Source: VXNE01 sp965206615
Lineage (GTDB): Bacteria; Pseudomonadota; Gammaproteobacteria; Pseudomonadales; Azotimanducaceae
NCBI GenBank assembly: GCA_965206615.1
Contig: OZ242219.1
Coordinates: forward strand, 1-64,000
Reading direction: 5' to 3'
Length of the DNA stretch: 64,000 nt
The position numbers and the translations under genes are program-made. A model generated the notes under the pieces. The model did no database searches. It worked only from the letters and a program-made list of their open reading frames with translations, and was not told the DNA's origin. Shown piece after piece: positions 17,634 to 26,765 of the stretch; position 1 is the stretch's first letter, and each line of letters starts with the position of its first letter.

Positions 17634-18476
17634 ATGCCCGAAGGCCTCCTGCGCAAGCTCTCGTTCACGCCGGACACACCGATCCGGTATGTCCTGCACG
17701 CCGGCGGCGACCTGGGGCTGAATGCCTGCCTCGGCCAGGGGCTGCGCATCACCTGGCTTGACGAGATCCGTTGCGAGCAGTGCGGGCGGCGCACGCGCAA
17801 GCGCTATGGCGGGCCATACTGCTACCAGTGCTTCAAGACGCTGGCGCGCTGCGACCTGTGCGTCGTGAGCCCGACGCGTTGCCACTATCACCTCGGTACG
17901 TGCCGGGAACCGACCTGGGGAGAGGAGTACTGCATGGTGCCGCACACGGTGTACCTCGCGAACTCGTCGGGGGTGAAGGTCGGCCTCACGCGGGGCGTCT
18001 CGGGCGTCGGGCGCTGGATCGAGCAGGGCGCGAGCCAGGGTCTGGCCATTGCCCGCACGGACACGCGCCGGGCGGCCGGCGAGCTCGAGGCACTGCTTGC
18101 CGAACGCGTGCCGGACAGGACGGACTGGCGGACGCTCGTCACCGGCGGCTCGTCCCCGGCCGACCTCGCGGCGGTCGCGGATCGCCTGCGCGACCGCATC
18201 CGGCCCCGTGGCGAGGAGGTTGCCGGCGCGCGCTGGCTCGACGAGCGGGAACCGATGGAGTTCCAGTATCCGGTGACGCGCTACAGCCGCCGCGCAGTGC
18301 GGCTGACGCTCGGCGACGGTGCGGACAGGGTGGTGGAAGGACGCCTGCGCGGCATCGTCGGGCAGTACCTGCTCTTCGACCACGGCGCATTCAACGTGGC
18401 GGGACACACGGGCGGCGCGGTCCGCGTGGAAGTGCTGGGCGACGACTTCGTCGAGCCACAGATGGAGCTTTTCTAG
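17634..18476 (+). CDS. DUF2797 domain protein, 280 aa
   Basis: The N-terminal part has a zinc-binding look: CEQCGRRTRKRYGG, YCYQCFKTLARCDLCVVSP and CHYHLGTC. It is followed by the DUF2797 core HTVYLANSSGVKVGLTRG and RWIEQGASQGLAIARTDTRR. The last segment resembles a GIY-YIG-like helper of unknown role. It precedes pepN by 95 bp on the same strand. No biochemical function is established that I can name. Confidence 0.75.
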   Translation: MPEGLLRKLSFTPDTPIRYVLHAGGDLGLNACLGQGLRITWLDEIRCEQCGRRTRKRYGGPYCYQCFKTLARCDLCVVSPTRCHYHLGTCREPTWGEEYCMVPHTVYLANSSGVKVGLTRGVSGVGRWIEQGASQGLAIARTDTRRAAGELEALLAERVPDRTDWRTLVTGGSSPADLAAVADRLRDRIRPRGEEVAGARWLDEREPMEFQYPVTRYSRRAVRLTLGDGADRVVEGRLRGIVGQYLLFDHGAFNVAGHTGGAVRVEVLGDDFVEPQMELF

Positions 18477-18477
18477 G

Positions 18478-18514
18478 AAAGCTCTGGTTTATCAGAGGTT
18501 CCCCAAGGTGCCCC
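18478..18514. repeat. Solo end of the AACCTCTGAT intergenic repeat
   Basis: Read on the minus strand, this stretch contains GGGGAACCTCTGAT followed by AAACCAG, matching the left end of the two long repeats near lexA (GGGGAACCTCTGATCAAG at 41184). It lies between the DUF2797 gene and pepN and is too short to hold both hairpins of the full repeat. Confidence 0.4.
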
Positions 18515-18571
18515 GGGGCCGGCCGGACGGGGAGACCGGACGGCACTGCGGGTGCGACAAGGAGGAAACGC

Positions 18572-21226
18572 ATGACCGATCGCAACGTATACCTGGCCGA
18601 CTACCAACCCTACCCGTTTCGGCTCGCCGAGACGGACCTCGCGTTCGACCTGCACGACGGTCATGCCGAAGTGCGCGCGGACCTGCGCTTCGACGGCGAC
18701 GGACCGGGCGGCGACCTGCGTCTCGACGGCGAGGAACTCGTGCTCGAGGGCGTGGCCGTCGACGGGCGCGAACTCTCCGGCAACGAGTATCGCGTGGACG
18801 ACGAGTCCCTCACGATCTTCGAGGCCCCGGCGCGCTGTACCGTCACCGTGCGCACACGCATCGAGCCGGAACGGAACACGATTCTCGAGGGGCTCTACAA
18901 GTCCGGTGGGATGTACTGCACGCAATGCGAGGCGCAGGGCTTTCGGCGGATGGTGTATTACCCGGACCGCCCCGATGTCCTCTCCCGGTTCACCACCGCC
19001 ATCACCGCCGACGCGACCGCGTACCCGGTCGCTCTGTCCAACGGCAACCTCGTCGCCGACGAGACCCGGGCAGGGCGCCGCACGGTCACCTGGGAGGACC
19101 CGTTTCCGAAGCCGAGCTACCTGTTCGCCCTCGTCGCGGGGGACCTGGCCGTGATCGAGGACACCTTCGAGACGATGTCCGGCCGCAAGGTCGCGCTGCG
19201 CATCTATTCGGAGCCGCACAACATCGCGCAGTGCGACTACGCGATGTCGGTGCTCAAGCGGGCGATGCGCTGGGACGAGGAACGCTTCGGGCGGGAATAC
19301 GACCTCGACGTCTTCATGATCGTCGTCGTGGAGAGCTTCAACGCGGGGGCCATGGAGAACAAGGGACTCAACGTCTTCAATACCAGTTGCGTCCTCGCCT
19401 CACCCGATACCGCGACGGACGATGCCTACCTCCGCGTTGAAGCCGTGGTTGCCCATGAGTACTTTCACAACTGGTCGGGAAACAGGGTCACATGCCGCGA
19501 CTGGTTCCAGCTCAGCCTCAAGGAAGGCTTTACGGTGTTCCGTGACGCGCAGTTCAGTGCGGACATGAACTCGCCCACGGTCACGCGGATCGAGGACGTG
19601 GAGCTCCTGCGCAACCTGCAGTTCCCGGAAGACGCGGGGCCCCTCGCACATCCCGTCCGTCCGGCGTCCTACCAGGAGATTTCCAACTTCTACACCACCA
19701 CGGTCTACGAGAAGGGGGCGGAGGTGGTACGCATGCTCCAGACGATCCTCGGCGCCGACCGCTTTCGTGCCGGGTCGGATCTCTATTTCGAGCGCCACGA
19801 CGGCGGCGCCGTGACGACCGAGGACTTCCTGGCCGCGATGGCGGAAGTGTCCGGCCTGGACCTCGCGCGTTTCCAGCGCTGGTACGACCAGGCCGGCACG
19901 CCGGTGCTGACGGTGACCGAGCGCCGCGACGCCGCAGGAGTGGCGCTGACGGTGCGGCAGGACTGTCCGGCAACGCCGGAGCGCGCCGAGAAGGCGCCGT
20001 TCCACCTCCCGCTGGCGCTCGGGCTGGTCGGTGAGGACGGCGCCGAACTGCTCGGCGCGGCCGGCGGCGACGCGGTGCGCGTGGTTGGCGATACGCGGGT
20101 CGAGAACCCGGACGACGACGGCACGGTGGTGGTCCATCTGGTGGATCGCGAGACGACGTTGCGCCTCGACGGTGCGCCCCTCGGGGCGGCGGTCAGCTTC
20201 CTGCGGGGCTTCTCGGCGCCCGTCAAGGTGCGTTACGCGCGCCCTGCCGACGAACTGCTCTTCCTCGCGACCCACGATGCGGAGGGCTTCGCGCGCTGGG
20301 ACGCCGGACAGACCCTGCTGTCGCGGGCGCTCATGGCGCCCGACGATGATGTGGACGCGAGTGTTCTGGAACTGTTCGACCGCCTGAGTGGGGCGGCGCT
20401 CACCGCGGCGGACGACGGGGAGGCGAAGGCACTGCTCGCGGCCATGCTGGAGCCGCCCCCGGCGCAGTACCTGCTCGACCTGGAGCCCGGTTCGGACATC
20501 CTGCACTGGTGCGATGCGCGCGATGCGCTGCTGTCGAGCCTCTCCGAGCGGCTTCGAGACCGGTGGCTGCGGCTCTACGAGGCCAACGCGGATCCCCGCG
20601 CTTACGCCCCGGACGCGCCGGGCGTGGCGCGTCGCCGTCTGAAGAACCACGCTCTCGCCCTGTACGCGCGTACGGCGCCGGACGGACCGCGCCTGCTGAA
20701 GACGCAACTCGACGCGGCCGACAACCTCACCGACCGCGAGGCCGCATTTGCGGCGATCCTGTCGTCTGCGACGATCTCCGACGCGGACAAGCAGGCGCTG
20801 TGCGACGCCTTCCACGAGCGGTGGGGCCACGAGGCGCTGCTGGTGGATCTATGGTTGCGCCTGCAGGCCGGGAGCGACCGAGCCGGGATGCTCGACCGCG
20901 TCGCGGCGCTGGAGACGCACCCCGCGTTCGACATCGAGAATCCGAACAAGGTGCGGGCGCTGTTCGTGGGTTTCGCATCCAACACGCGTCACTTCCACGT
21001 GTCGGACGGAGCCGGCTATGCGTTCCTCGGCGAGCGCGTGGCCCGGCTCGACCGCATCAATCCCAAGGTGGTGGTCCGCGTGGTCACGCCGCTGACGCGT
21101 TGGGAGCGTTTCGACACCGGCCGTCGGGAGCAGATGGTGGCGATCCTGCGGACGCTGGCGGCGGGCGAGATGTCGAAGGACCTTGCGGAGGTGGTCTCGA
21201 AGAGTCTGACGCGGGCGCAGGCATAG
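18572..21226 (+). CDS. pepN: Aminopeptidase N (M1 family)
   Basis: Zinc aminopeptidase removing N-terminal residues from peptides in the cytoplasm. The GAMEN substrate-binding motif is at residues 259-263, HEYFH at 295-299 and the third zinc ligand Glu318 in LKEGFTV, almost the same numbering as E. coli PepN. The 884-aa length fits the family (about 870), with the C-terminal helical domain intact. The start at 18572 follows AAGGAGG, an excellent ribosome site; the longer frame from 17771 overlaps the DUF2797 gene and is rejected. Confidence 0.95.
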   Translation: MTDRNVYLADYQPYPFRLAETDLAFDLHDGHAEVRADLRFDGDGPGGDLRLDGEELVLEGVAVDGRELSGNEYRVDDESLTIFEAPARCTVTVRTRIEPERNTILEGLYKSGGMYCTQCEAQGFRRMVYYPDRPDVLSRFTTAITADATAYPVALSNGNLVADETRAGRRTVTWEDPFPKPSYLFALVAGDLAVIEDTFETMSGRKVALRIYSEPHNIAQCDYAMSVLKRAMRWDEERFGREYDLDVFMIVVVESFNAGAMENKGLNVFNTSCVLASPDTATDDAYLRVEAVVAHEYFHNWSGNRVTCRDWFQLSLKEGFTVFRDAQFSADMNSPTVTRIEDVELLRNLQFPEDAGPLAHPVRPASYQEISNFYTTTVYEKGAEVVRMLQTILGADRFRAGSDLYFERHDGGAVTTEDFLAAMAEVSGLDLARFQRWYDQAGTPVLTVTERRDAAGVALTVRQDCPATPERAEKAPFHLPLALGLVGEDGAELLGAAGGDAVRVVGDTRVENPDDDGTVVVHLVDRETTLRLDGAPLGAAVSFLRGFSAPVKVRYARPADELLFLATHDAEGFARWDAGQTLLSRALMAPDDDVDASVLELFDRLSGAALTAADDGEAKALLAAMLEPPPAQYLLDLEPGSDILHWCDARDALLSSLSERLRDRWLRLYEANADPRAYAPDAPGVARRRLKNHALALYARTAPDGPRLLKTQLDAADNLTDREAAFAAILSSATISDADKQALCDAFHERWGHEALLVDLWLRLQAGSDRAGMLDRVAALETHPAFDIENPNKVRALFVGFASNTRHFHVSDGAGYAFLGERVARLDRINPKVVVRVVTPLTRWERFDTGRREQMVAILRTLAAGEMSKDLAEVVSKSLTRAQA

Positions 21227-21246
21227 CCGCGATTCGCGGCGAGGGC

Positions 21247-22971
21247 TCACCACGCCGGTCCCCGCTCGCGGCTGCGATAGTCGCCTTTGCGCAGGCGCTG
21301 GTTGGTTTCGTGGCGGAACTTCCTGCGCAGGAGTCCGCCCGGATCGTCAGGCACGGACTCCAGCCAGCGCGTGCGCGCGTCCCCCGGACGCTCGGGCGGG
21401 AGCGCGTCCGCTGCGGCGGCCTCGGCCGCGTTTTCGGGTGTTGAGGTCGGACCTTGCTCGTCCATCGCATTGGGCGTTGCGTCGCTCCCCGTCTCGCCGT
21501 CCGCCGCATGCCGGCCGGAACTGGCACCGTCTGCCTCGTCGTCGCGACTTCGGGAGCGCTGCTCGAGCACCGCGGCTACCAGGGCCCGGTTGTGCAACGC
21601 GTCGGTATGGTCAGGTTCGGCCGCCAGGACGCGGTCGTACGCGGCAGTGGCGGCCTCCAGGGCGCCGAGACGAGCGAGGGCATTGCCGAGGTTGTACTGG
21701 CTGGTGGGTGTCCGGTCCTCGCGAAACCGGCTCGCCGCGCCTTCGAGGTCCCCGGAGCGGTACCGGGCGACACCGATCCAACGCGCGTCGTCGAACACGG
21801 TCACGGCGGCATCCGCGCGGCCGCTCCTCAGCAGCTGATAGGCCTGTTGGTCGCGCCGCTGCCACAGGTAGCGCACGGACCAGTCGGCTCCGAAGGCCTC
21901 GTCACCAGGGTCGGCGGGTCCGGCGTGAGCGATGGGCAGCACGAGCGCACAGGCCAGCGCCGCCAGCACGCCCCGCCGGAAACCGAAGCACGCGATCGCG
22001 AGTGCCGGGAAGACGAACCAGAAGCCGAGGTCGTGCCAATCGTCGAACGTCGAATCCGGAGCGGGGACATGGTCGGCTGTTCCGGGTTCGGGCCAGATCC
22101 AGGCCCCCTCGGAGTCCGCCAGCGTTCGGTATTCCCCGTGTGCCGCACTGGCGATGTCCGCGAGGCTCCGCGCGTCGAGGCGCGTATGCACGGTGGCGCC
22201 CGCCGCGTCGGCGAGGAAGCGCCCGGGAACGCCGCGAAAGTCCAGCGGGATGGGCGCTCCTGCTGCGGTGCCCACGCCGAGGATGGAGATCGGAAACGCC
22301 GGATTCCGATGCCGAAGAACGTCGTCCGGGTCGTCCACCCCGTCGGTGACCAGCAGGATGCGGCCACGTGGAGTTCCCACGTTGGGGAACAGCGCCCGCG
22401 CGGCGACGAGTGCCGGCCCGGGGCGACTGCCGGCCACCGGCATGATCTCCGGAACCAGCGCCGGCAGGAGATTCTCGATGTTGCGCACGTCGTCCGTGAG
22501 GGGGGTCACCACGTGGGCGTCGCCGGCGTACACGACGAGTCCCGTGAGCCCCGCGGCGCGATCCGCCAGCATGCGGGCGATCCGCTGGTGGGCGCGCGCG
22601 ATGCGCGACGGCTGCAGGTCGCGGGCATACATCGACAGCGACAGGTCGAGGACGATGACGACCGCGTCCCGCTGCGCCGCCACGGGCTGGGGCAGGCGTT
22701 CGAGGGTCGGTCCGGCGAGGCCGCAGAGGGCGGCGAAGAGGCCCAGGAGCGTCGTGGCATGGAATGTCGCGACCGCGCGGCGCGCACGCGTACCCCTACT
22801 CTCGAGCAGCACCGCCAGGAGTTCCGGTGCGATCGCGCGGCCCCACGCGGCCGCACCGGAGGACCTGCGCAGCAGCAGCGGGAGTAGCAGGAGTGGGGTC
22901 GCCGCGAACCACCAGGGCCGCAGGAAGTGAAAGTCGGCGAGGTGCTCCGCCATGCCCTGGAGTTCCATCAT
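21247..22971 (-). CDS. BatB-like VWA protein fused to TPR region, 574 aa
   Basis: The membrane-anchored N-terminus (FATPLLLLPLLLRR) is followed by a second hydrophobic stretch near residue 70 and a von Willebrand A domain with the MIDAS motif DLSLSM near residue 108. Later come a hydrophobic segment (WFVFPALAIACFGF) and TPR-like helices (SQYNLGNALARLGALEAA). The acidic tail is low complexity. The order VWA then TPR resembles a BatB-BatC fusion from aerotolerance-type operons. The start overlaps the batA stop by 4 bp. It likely acts in the inner membrane or periplasm as part of a MoxR-dependent assembly system. Confidence 0.8.
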   Translation of the reverse strand: MMELQGMAEHLADFHFLRPWWFAATPLLLLPLLLRRSSGAAAWGRAIAPELLAVLLESRGTRARRAVATFHATTLLGLFAALCGLAGPTLERLPQPVAAQRDAVVIVLDLSLSMYARDLQPSRIARAHQRIARMLADRAAGLTGLVVYAGDAHVVTPLTDDVRNIENLLPALVPEIMPVAGSRPGPALVAARALFPNVGTPRGRILLVTDGVDDPDDVLRHRNPAFPISILGVGTAAGAPIPLDFRGVPGRFLADAAGATVHTRLDARSLADIASAAHGEYRTLADSEGAWIWPEPGTADHVPAPDSTFDDWHDLGFWFVFPALAIACFGFRRGVLAALACALVLPIAHAGPADPGDEAFGADWSVRYLWQRRDQQAYQLLRSGRADAAVTVFDDARWIGVARYRSGDLEGAASRFREDRTPTSQYNLGNALARLGALEAATAAYDRVLAAEPDHTDALHNRALVAAVLEQRSRSRDDEADGASSGRHAADGETGSDATPNAMDEQGPTSTPENAAEAAAADALPPERPGDARTRWLESVPDDPGGLLRRKFRHETNQRLRKGDYRSRERGPAW

Positions 22972-23960
22972 GGGTTGGTGGGATGCGTACCCGCGCCCGG
23001 GCCCCTGACCAGTACGAGCGCCAGGAACAGCGCGAAGGCGCCGCCAAGCGGCCAGTGGTACAGGGCGCGGACCGGGCGGAAGGGCCGCGCCTGCTGTTGC
23101 GCAGGTTCGAGTGCATCGATCAGGTCATAGATCTCCGCAAGCCGCGCGGTGTCGCGGGCGCGAAAGAAGCGCCCCCCGGTCACCCCCGCGATGTCCGCCA
23201 GCGCGGATTCGTCGAGCCCAAGCGAGGGATTGACGCTGCGCAAGCCGAAGTCGCCCGAGATGCGCATGGCCTCGCTGCCGAAGCCCACGGTGTGGATGCG
23301 CACGCCCTCGAGGGCGGCCATCTCGGCAGCTTCCCGCGGGTCGATCTCGCCGGCGTTGTTCGAACCGTCGCTCAGCAGGACGAGGAGTCGGCTCTCCGAG
23401 GGTCTCCCGTGCAGCCGCTTGACCGCGAGGGCGATGGCATCGCCCACGGCAGTCCTGCCGCCGGCGATGCCGACGGGCGCCTCCAGCAGGAAGCGCCGTA
23501 CGGTGGCCAGATCGAACGTCAGTGGCGCCTGCAGGTAGGCCTGGGTGCCGAACAGGATGAGCCCTACGCGGTCGCCCTGACGCCGTTCGATGAAGTTGTC
23601 GAGGACCGCCTTGACCGCGGTGAGGCGGTTGACCGTCTCGCCGCCGAGACGGACGTCTTCCATGGACATGCTGCCCGAGATGTCCACGGCGAGGAGCAGG
23701 TCGCGTCCGGTGGCCGGCACGTCGGCCAGGTCGCCGGTCCACTGCGGGCGGGCGGCAGCCGCGACGGCGAGCGACCAGGCGAGCCACAGCACGAGCAACC
23801 CGTAGCGCCGCCGCGGCCGGTCGGTGTCGTCGAGCGCGAAGGCGTCGGCGTTCGGCACCGTGAGCGCCGCGGGCGCCGGCAGTTGCGCCGGCCGCATGCG
23901 GGAGACGAGCCACGGCAGGGGCCACAGGAGCGCCGCCCACGGCCACGCGAACTCCATCAC
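22968..23960 (-). CDS. BatA-like VWA domain membrane protein, 330 aa
   Basis: The short N-terminal membrane segment (WPWAALLWPLPWLVSR) is followed by one more near residue 55 and a VWA domain with the MIDAS sequence LAVDISGSMSMED and LLVLLSDGSNNAGEID. A C-terminal membrane helix follows (GGAFALFLALVLV). This is the usual architecture of BatA in MoxR-associated operons. It overlaps both neighbours by 4 bp (ATGA), indicating translational coupling. Confidence 0.85.
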   Translation of the reverse strand: MMEFAWPWAALLWPLPWLVSRMRPAQLPAPAALTVPNADAFALDDTDRPRRRYGLLVLWLAWSLAVAAAARPQWTGDLADVPATGRDLLLAVDISGSMSMEDVRLGGETVNRLTAVKAVLDNFIERRQGDRVGLILFGTQAYLQAPLTFDLATVRRFLLEAPVGIAGGRTAVGDAIALAVKRLHGRPSESRLLVLLSDGSNNAGEIDPREAAEMAALEGVRIHTVGFGSEAMRISGDFGLRSVNPSLGLDESALADIAGVTGGRFFRARDTARLAEIYDLIDALEPAQQQARPFRPVRALYHWPLGGAFALFLALVLVRGPGAGTHPTNP

Positions 23961-24487
23961 GGTTCGTCTCCGCCCCGGCGTGCCGGCGGGCGCAGGCGGT
24001 CGAATGTGCGCAGGAGCAACGCTGCAAGTTCGTCGCCGTCGTCGTCGACGGTCCTGCGAAACCGGTCATTGCCGAGCAGCCGTCCTGGCGGCCCGGTGAA
24101 CGCGGAGTCGCCATGGCGCGCGCGCAGCAGGGCCAACCAGGCGTCGCCGGTCGCGCGGATGGCGTCGGTGCGGCCTTCGATGCGCGTGAGCAGGTCCTTC
24201 AGGAGTGTGTTGGCGGCATCGGCAAAGGCGCGCACGCTCAAGCCCTCGGCGCGACGCGCCTGCAGGGCCCGGAAGCGGGCGCGGACAGCCCGATAAGGAC
24301 CGTGGCGCACCCGGTGCGCGGCGCGGTGGTGGCCGCCCCAGATGCACGCCACCGCGAGGAGCACGGCAACGAGCCACCAGCCCGGCGCCGGCGGCCACCA
24401 CCCGGGAGCCAGTGGCTCGTGGATGTCCCGTAGCGCGTCCAGCGCCACTTGTGCGGAACCGGGTCGATCAGCTCCGTCGGTCGGCAC
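23957..24487 (-). CDS. DUF4381 family membrane protein, 176 aa
   Basis: A single membrane helix near residue 35-52 (WWLVAVLLAVACIWGG) preceded by the DUF4381-typical LRDIHEPLAPGWWPPAPGWW. A basic cytoplasmic region follows, with ALLRARHGDSAFTGP near the end. DUF4381 proteins sit between DUF58 and VWA genes in MoxR operons, exactly as here. It probably helps assemble the VWA proteins in the membrane; no activity is known. Confidence 0.82.
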   Translation of the reverse strand: MPTDGADRPGSAQVALDALRDIHEPLAPGWWPPAPGWWLVAVLLAVACIWGGHHRAAHRVRHGPYRAVRARFRALQARRAEGLSVRAFADAANTLLKDLLTRIEGRTDAIRATGDAWLALLRARHGDSAFTGPPGRLLGNDRFRRTVDDDGDELAALLLRTFDRLRPPARRGGDEP

Positions 24488-24597
24488 GGCAGCGTTCTCT
24501 CGACAGACCGCCGCCGCGCGCCTCGGGCCCGCGCAGGGCGCGCGGCTGCCCGGTGCCAGCCCGCTGTCCGGTGCGTTCGGTCAGGGTTCCCATTCGG

Positions 24598-25651
24598 TCA
24601 GGGCTCCCAGGATGCTTCGCTGGTGGCCACGGCGGCGAATCCCATGCCGGCCGCGGAGGCGGCGTGCGCCACGGCGTCGCGGCGTGTGTCGAAACGTTCG
24701 GCATAGGCGCGTCGGAGTGCGGCGGAGCGGCTGTGGAACGTGTGGCGCCGGACGCCGTCGGTGACGCGGTAGCGCTGCGCGGGAGGCAGGCGACCCTCCA
24801 GAGGATCGTGGACGAACAGCAGCTCCACCTCGTTGTGGCGCGCCATGCCCACGAGCGCGTCGAGTCCGGCATGGTCGGCGGTGTCGCGATCCGGCGCGTT
24901 GAGGAAGTCGCTCACAATGACGACCCGGTGATTGCCGTGGGCCAGCCGCAGCAGCGGCGACAGCAGCCTCGACCAGGAGTCGCCCGTCGTGCCCTGGTCT
25001 CGCGCCAGGGCGTTGTTCGCGGCGGCGACTCCGGCAAGCAGCCGCAGCACCGCGCTTTCGCGACGCAGTGGTTTGAACACCTCCACACGGTGGTTGGCGA
25101 GGACGAGACCGCCGACGCGATCCTGTGCGGCCAGCGCGCTGCCAGGCGATGCGCGCCGCGATTTCCGCCGCGAGGACGGACTTCAGCCGCTCCCGGCTGC
25201 CGAAGAACATCGACCGGGTCTGGTCCACGGCGATCAGCGTTGGCCGCTCGCGTTCCTCGCGAAAGACCTTGGTATGGAGCTTGCCCTTGCGGGCGGTGAC
25301 GCGCCAGTCGATGGACCGGATGTCGTCGCCGGGCTGATAGAGGCGTACCTCGTCGAAGTCCATGCCGCGGCCGCGTATCGGCGAGTTGCGCTCGCCGTGG
25401 TGAGGCGCCCGCGATCGCGCAGCGGGGGAGGGCGCATGTGGGATGCGCAGACGCGCGAGGTCGGCGAGCGTCGCGTATGCGCCCTCGAGCGTCCAGGGGC
25501 TCGTGCCCTGGGTGCCCGTCGCCCCGTCGTGCCGGGCGCGGTCGGTGTACGGGGCGTGGGTAGGTCCCCAGGCAGGCGCCGCCGGGCGGGCACGCCGGCG
25601 TGCCGGCGTTGGCGTGGCCCTGGCCGGATCCGGGTGCGATGGCGTGGTCAT
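24598..25651 (-). pseudogene. DUF58 protein gene with one frameshift
   Basis: The first part reads FDEVRLYQPGDDIRSIDWRV and FREERERPTLIAVDQTRSMF, the DUF58 signature; the frame is then lost near 25135-25141 in a CAGCGCGCTGG stretch. The next frame continues DRVGGLVLANHRVEVFKPL and then NHRVVIVSDFLNAPDRDTAD to the stop at 24598. Together they would give a normal-length DUF58 protein. One extra base explains the break. Because all other genes of the operon are intact, a sequencing or assembly error is as likely as a real lesion. DUF58 proteins partner MoxR ATPases. Confidence 0.7.
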
Positions 25652-25673
25652 CGCCGTGGCGTCCGGGGTGACA

Positions 25674-26624
25674 CTACGGAGCCGGGACCGAGTCGATCAC
25701 GTCGGCCAGCACCGTGTCGGCATCGATCCCCCGCGCTTCGGCGTCGAACGTGGGGATCAGGCGATGGCGGAGGACGTCGGGGGCGATTTCGATGACGTCG
25801 GCCGGTGTCGCGAAATCGCGTCCGTCGAGCCAGGCGGCCGCCCGGGCGCAACGGTCGAGGGCGATCGTTCCGCGCGGGCTCGCCCCGTAGTCGAGCCGCG
25901 CATCACGTCGCGTGGCGTCGATGAGCGCCACGATGTACTCCTCCACCGACGGCGCCACGTAGATGTCGACGATGGCCCGCCGGGCCGCGGCGATGTCCAC
26001 CTGCGACAACGGCCGCGGCGGGTCCGGCGGGTGGCGCTCGGTCTGTTCGGCGCGCGCGATGCGCATGATCTCGCGTTCGGACGCCATGTCCGGGTAGTCC
26101 ACCGTCGCGTGCAGCAGGAAGCGGTCGAGTTGGGCCTCGGGGAGGGGGTAGGTGCCTTCCTGCTCGATCGGGTTCTGCGTGGCCATGACGAGAAACAGGT
26201 CCGGCAGGGGAAAGGTCTCGCGCCCGTAGCTCACCTGGCGTTCCGCCATCGCCTCGAGCAACGCCGCCTGGACCTTGGCCGGCGCCCGGTTGACCTCGTC
26301 GGCCAGGAGCAGGTTGTGGAACACGGGGCCCTGCCGGAACGTGAAGGAGCCATCTTCCGTGTTGATCACTTCCGTGCCCGTGACGTCGCTCGGCAGCAGG
26401 TCCGGCGTGAACTGGATACGGTGGAAGCTGCCCTCGACGGTCCGCGCGAGTTCCTTGATGGCGCGGGTCTTGGCGAGACCGGGCGCGCCTTCCACGAGCA
26501 GGTGGCCGTCGCACAGCAGCGCCATGACCAGCCGCCGGACCAGCCGCCGTTGTCCGACGATGCGGGAGTCGAGCCAGCCGAGGGCTGCGTGTACGCGCTC
26601 GTGGAGGTCGTGGACAGCTTCCAT
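25674..26624 (-). CDS. MoxR family AAA ATPase, 316 aa
   Basis: AAA+ chaperone-like ATPase. The Walker A region is LLVEGAPGLAKTRAIKEL, Walker B LLLADEVNRAPAKVQAALLE, and sensor 1 LVMATQNPIEQEGTYPL, all typical of MoxR. The start at 26624 (MEAVHDLHERVHAALGWL) is where family similarity begins; the open frame further up is antisense to pyrD. It is the first gene of the operon moxR, DUF58, DUF4381, batA, batB, and probably remodels or loads a metal or cofactor into a partner with the VWA proteins. Confidence 0.92.
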   Translation of the reverse strand: MEAVHDLHERVHAALGWLDSRIVGQRRLVRRLVMALLCDGHLLVEGAPGLAKTRAIKELARTVEGSFHRIQFTPDLLPSDVTGTEVINTEDGSFTFRQGPVFHNLLLADEVNRAPAKVQAALLEAMAERQVSYGRETFPLPDLFLVMATQNPIEQEGTYPLPEAQLDRFLLHATVDYPDMASEREIMRIARAEQTERHPPDPPRPLSQVDIAAARRAIVDIYVAPSVEEYIVALIDATRRDARLDYGASPRGTIALDRCARAAAWLDGRDFATPADVIEIAPDVLRHRLIPTFDAEARGIDADTVLADVIDSVPAP

Positions 26625-26765
26625 GGCGGACAACGGACGGCTCAAGGAGCGGAAGCCGGATTGTAGCGCGGCGCAGGTACGGCACCGGGGGGATTGCGGG
26701 GATTGCTGGACCCGCGACCCCGGCACGTGCGGCAACCCGAGTGGGGAACGGGATACACTGCCGGC

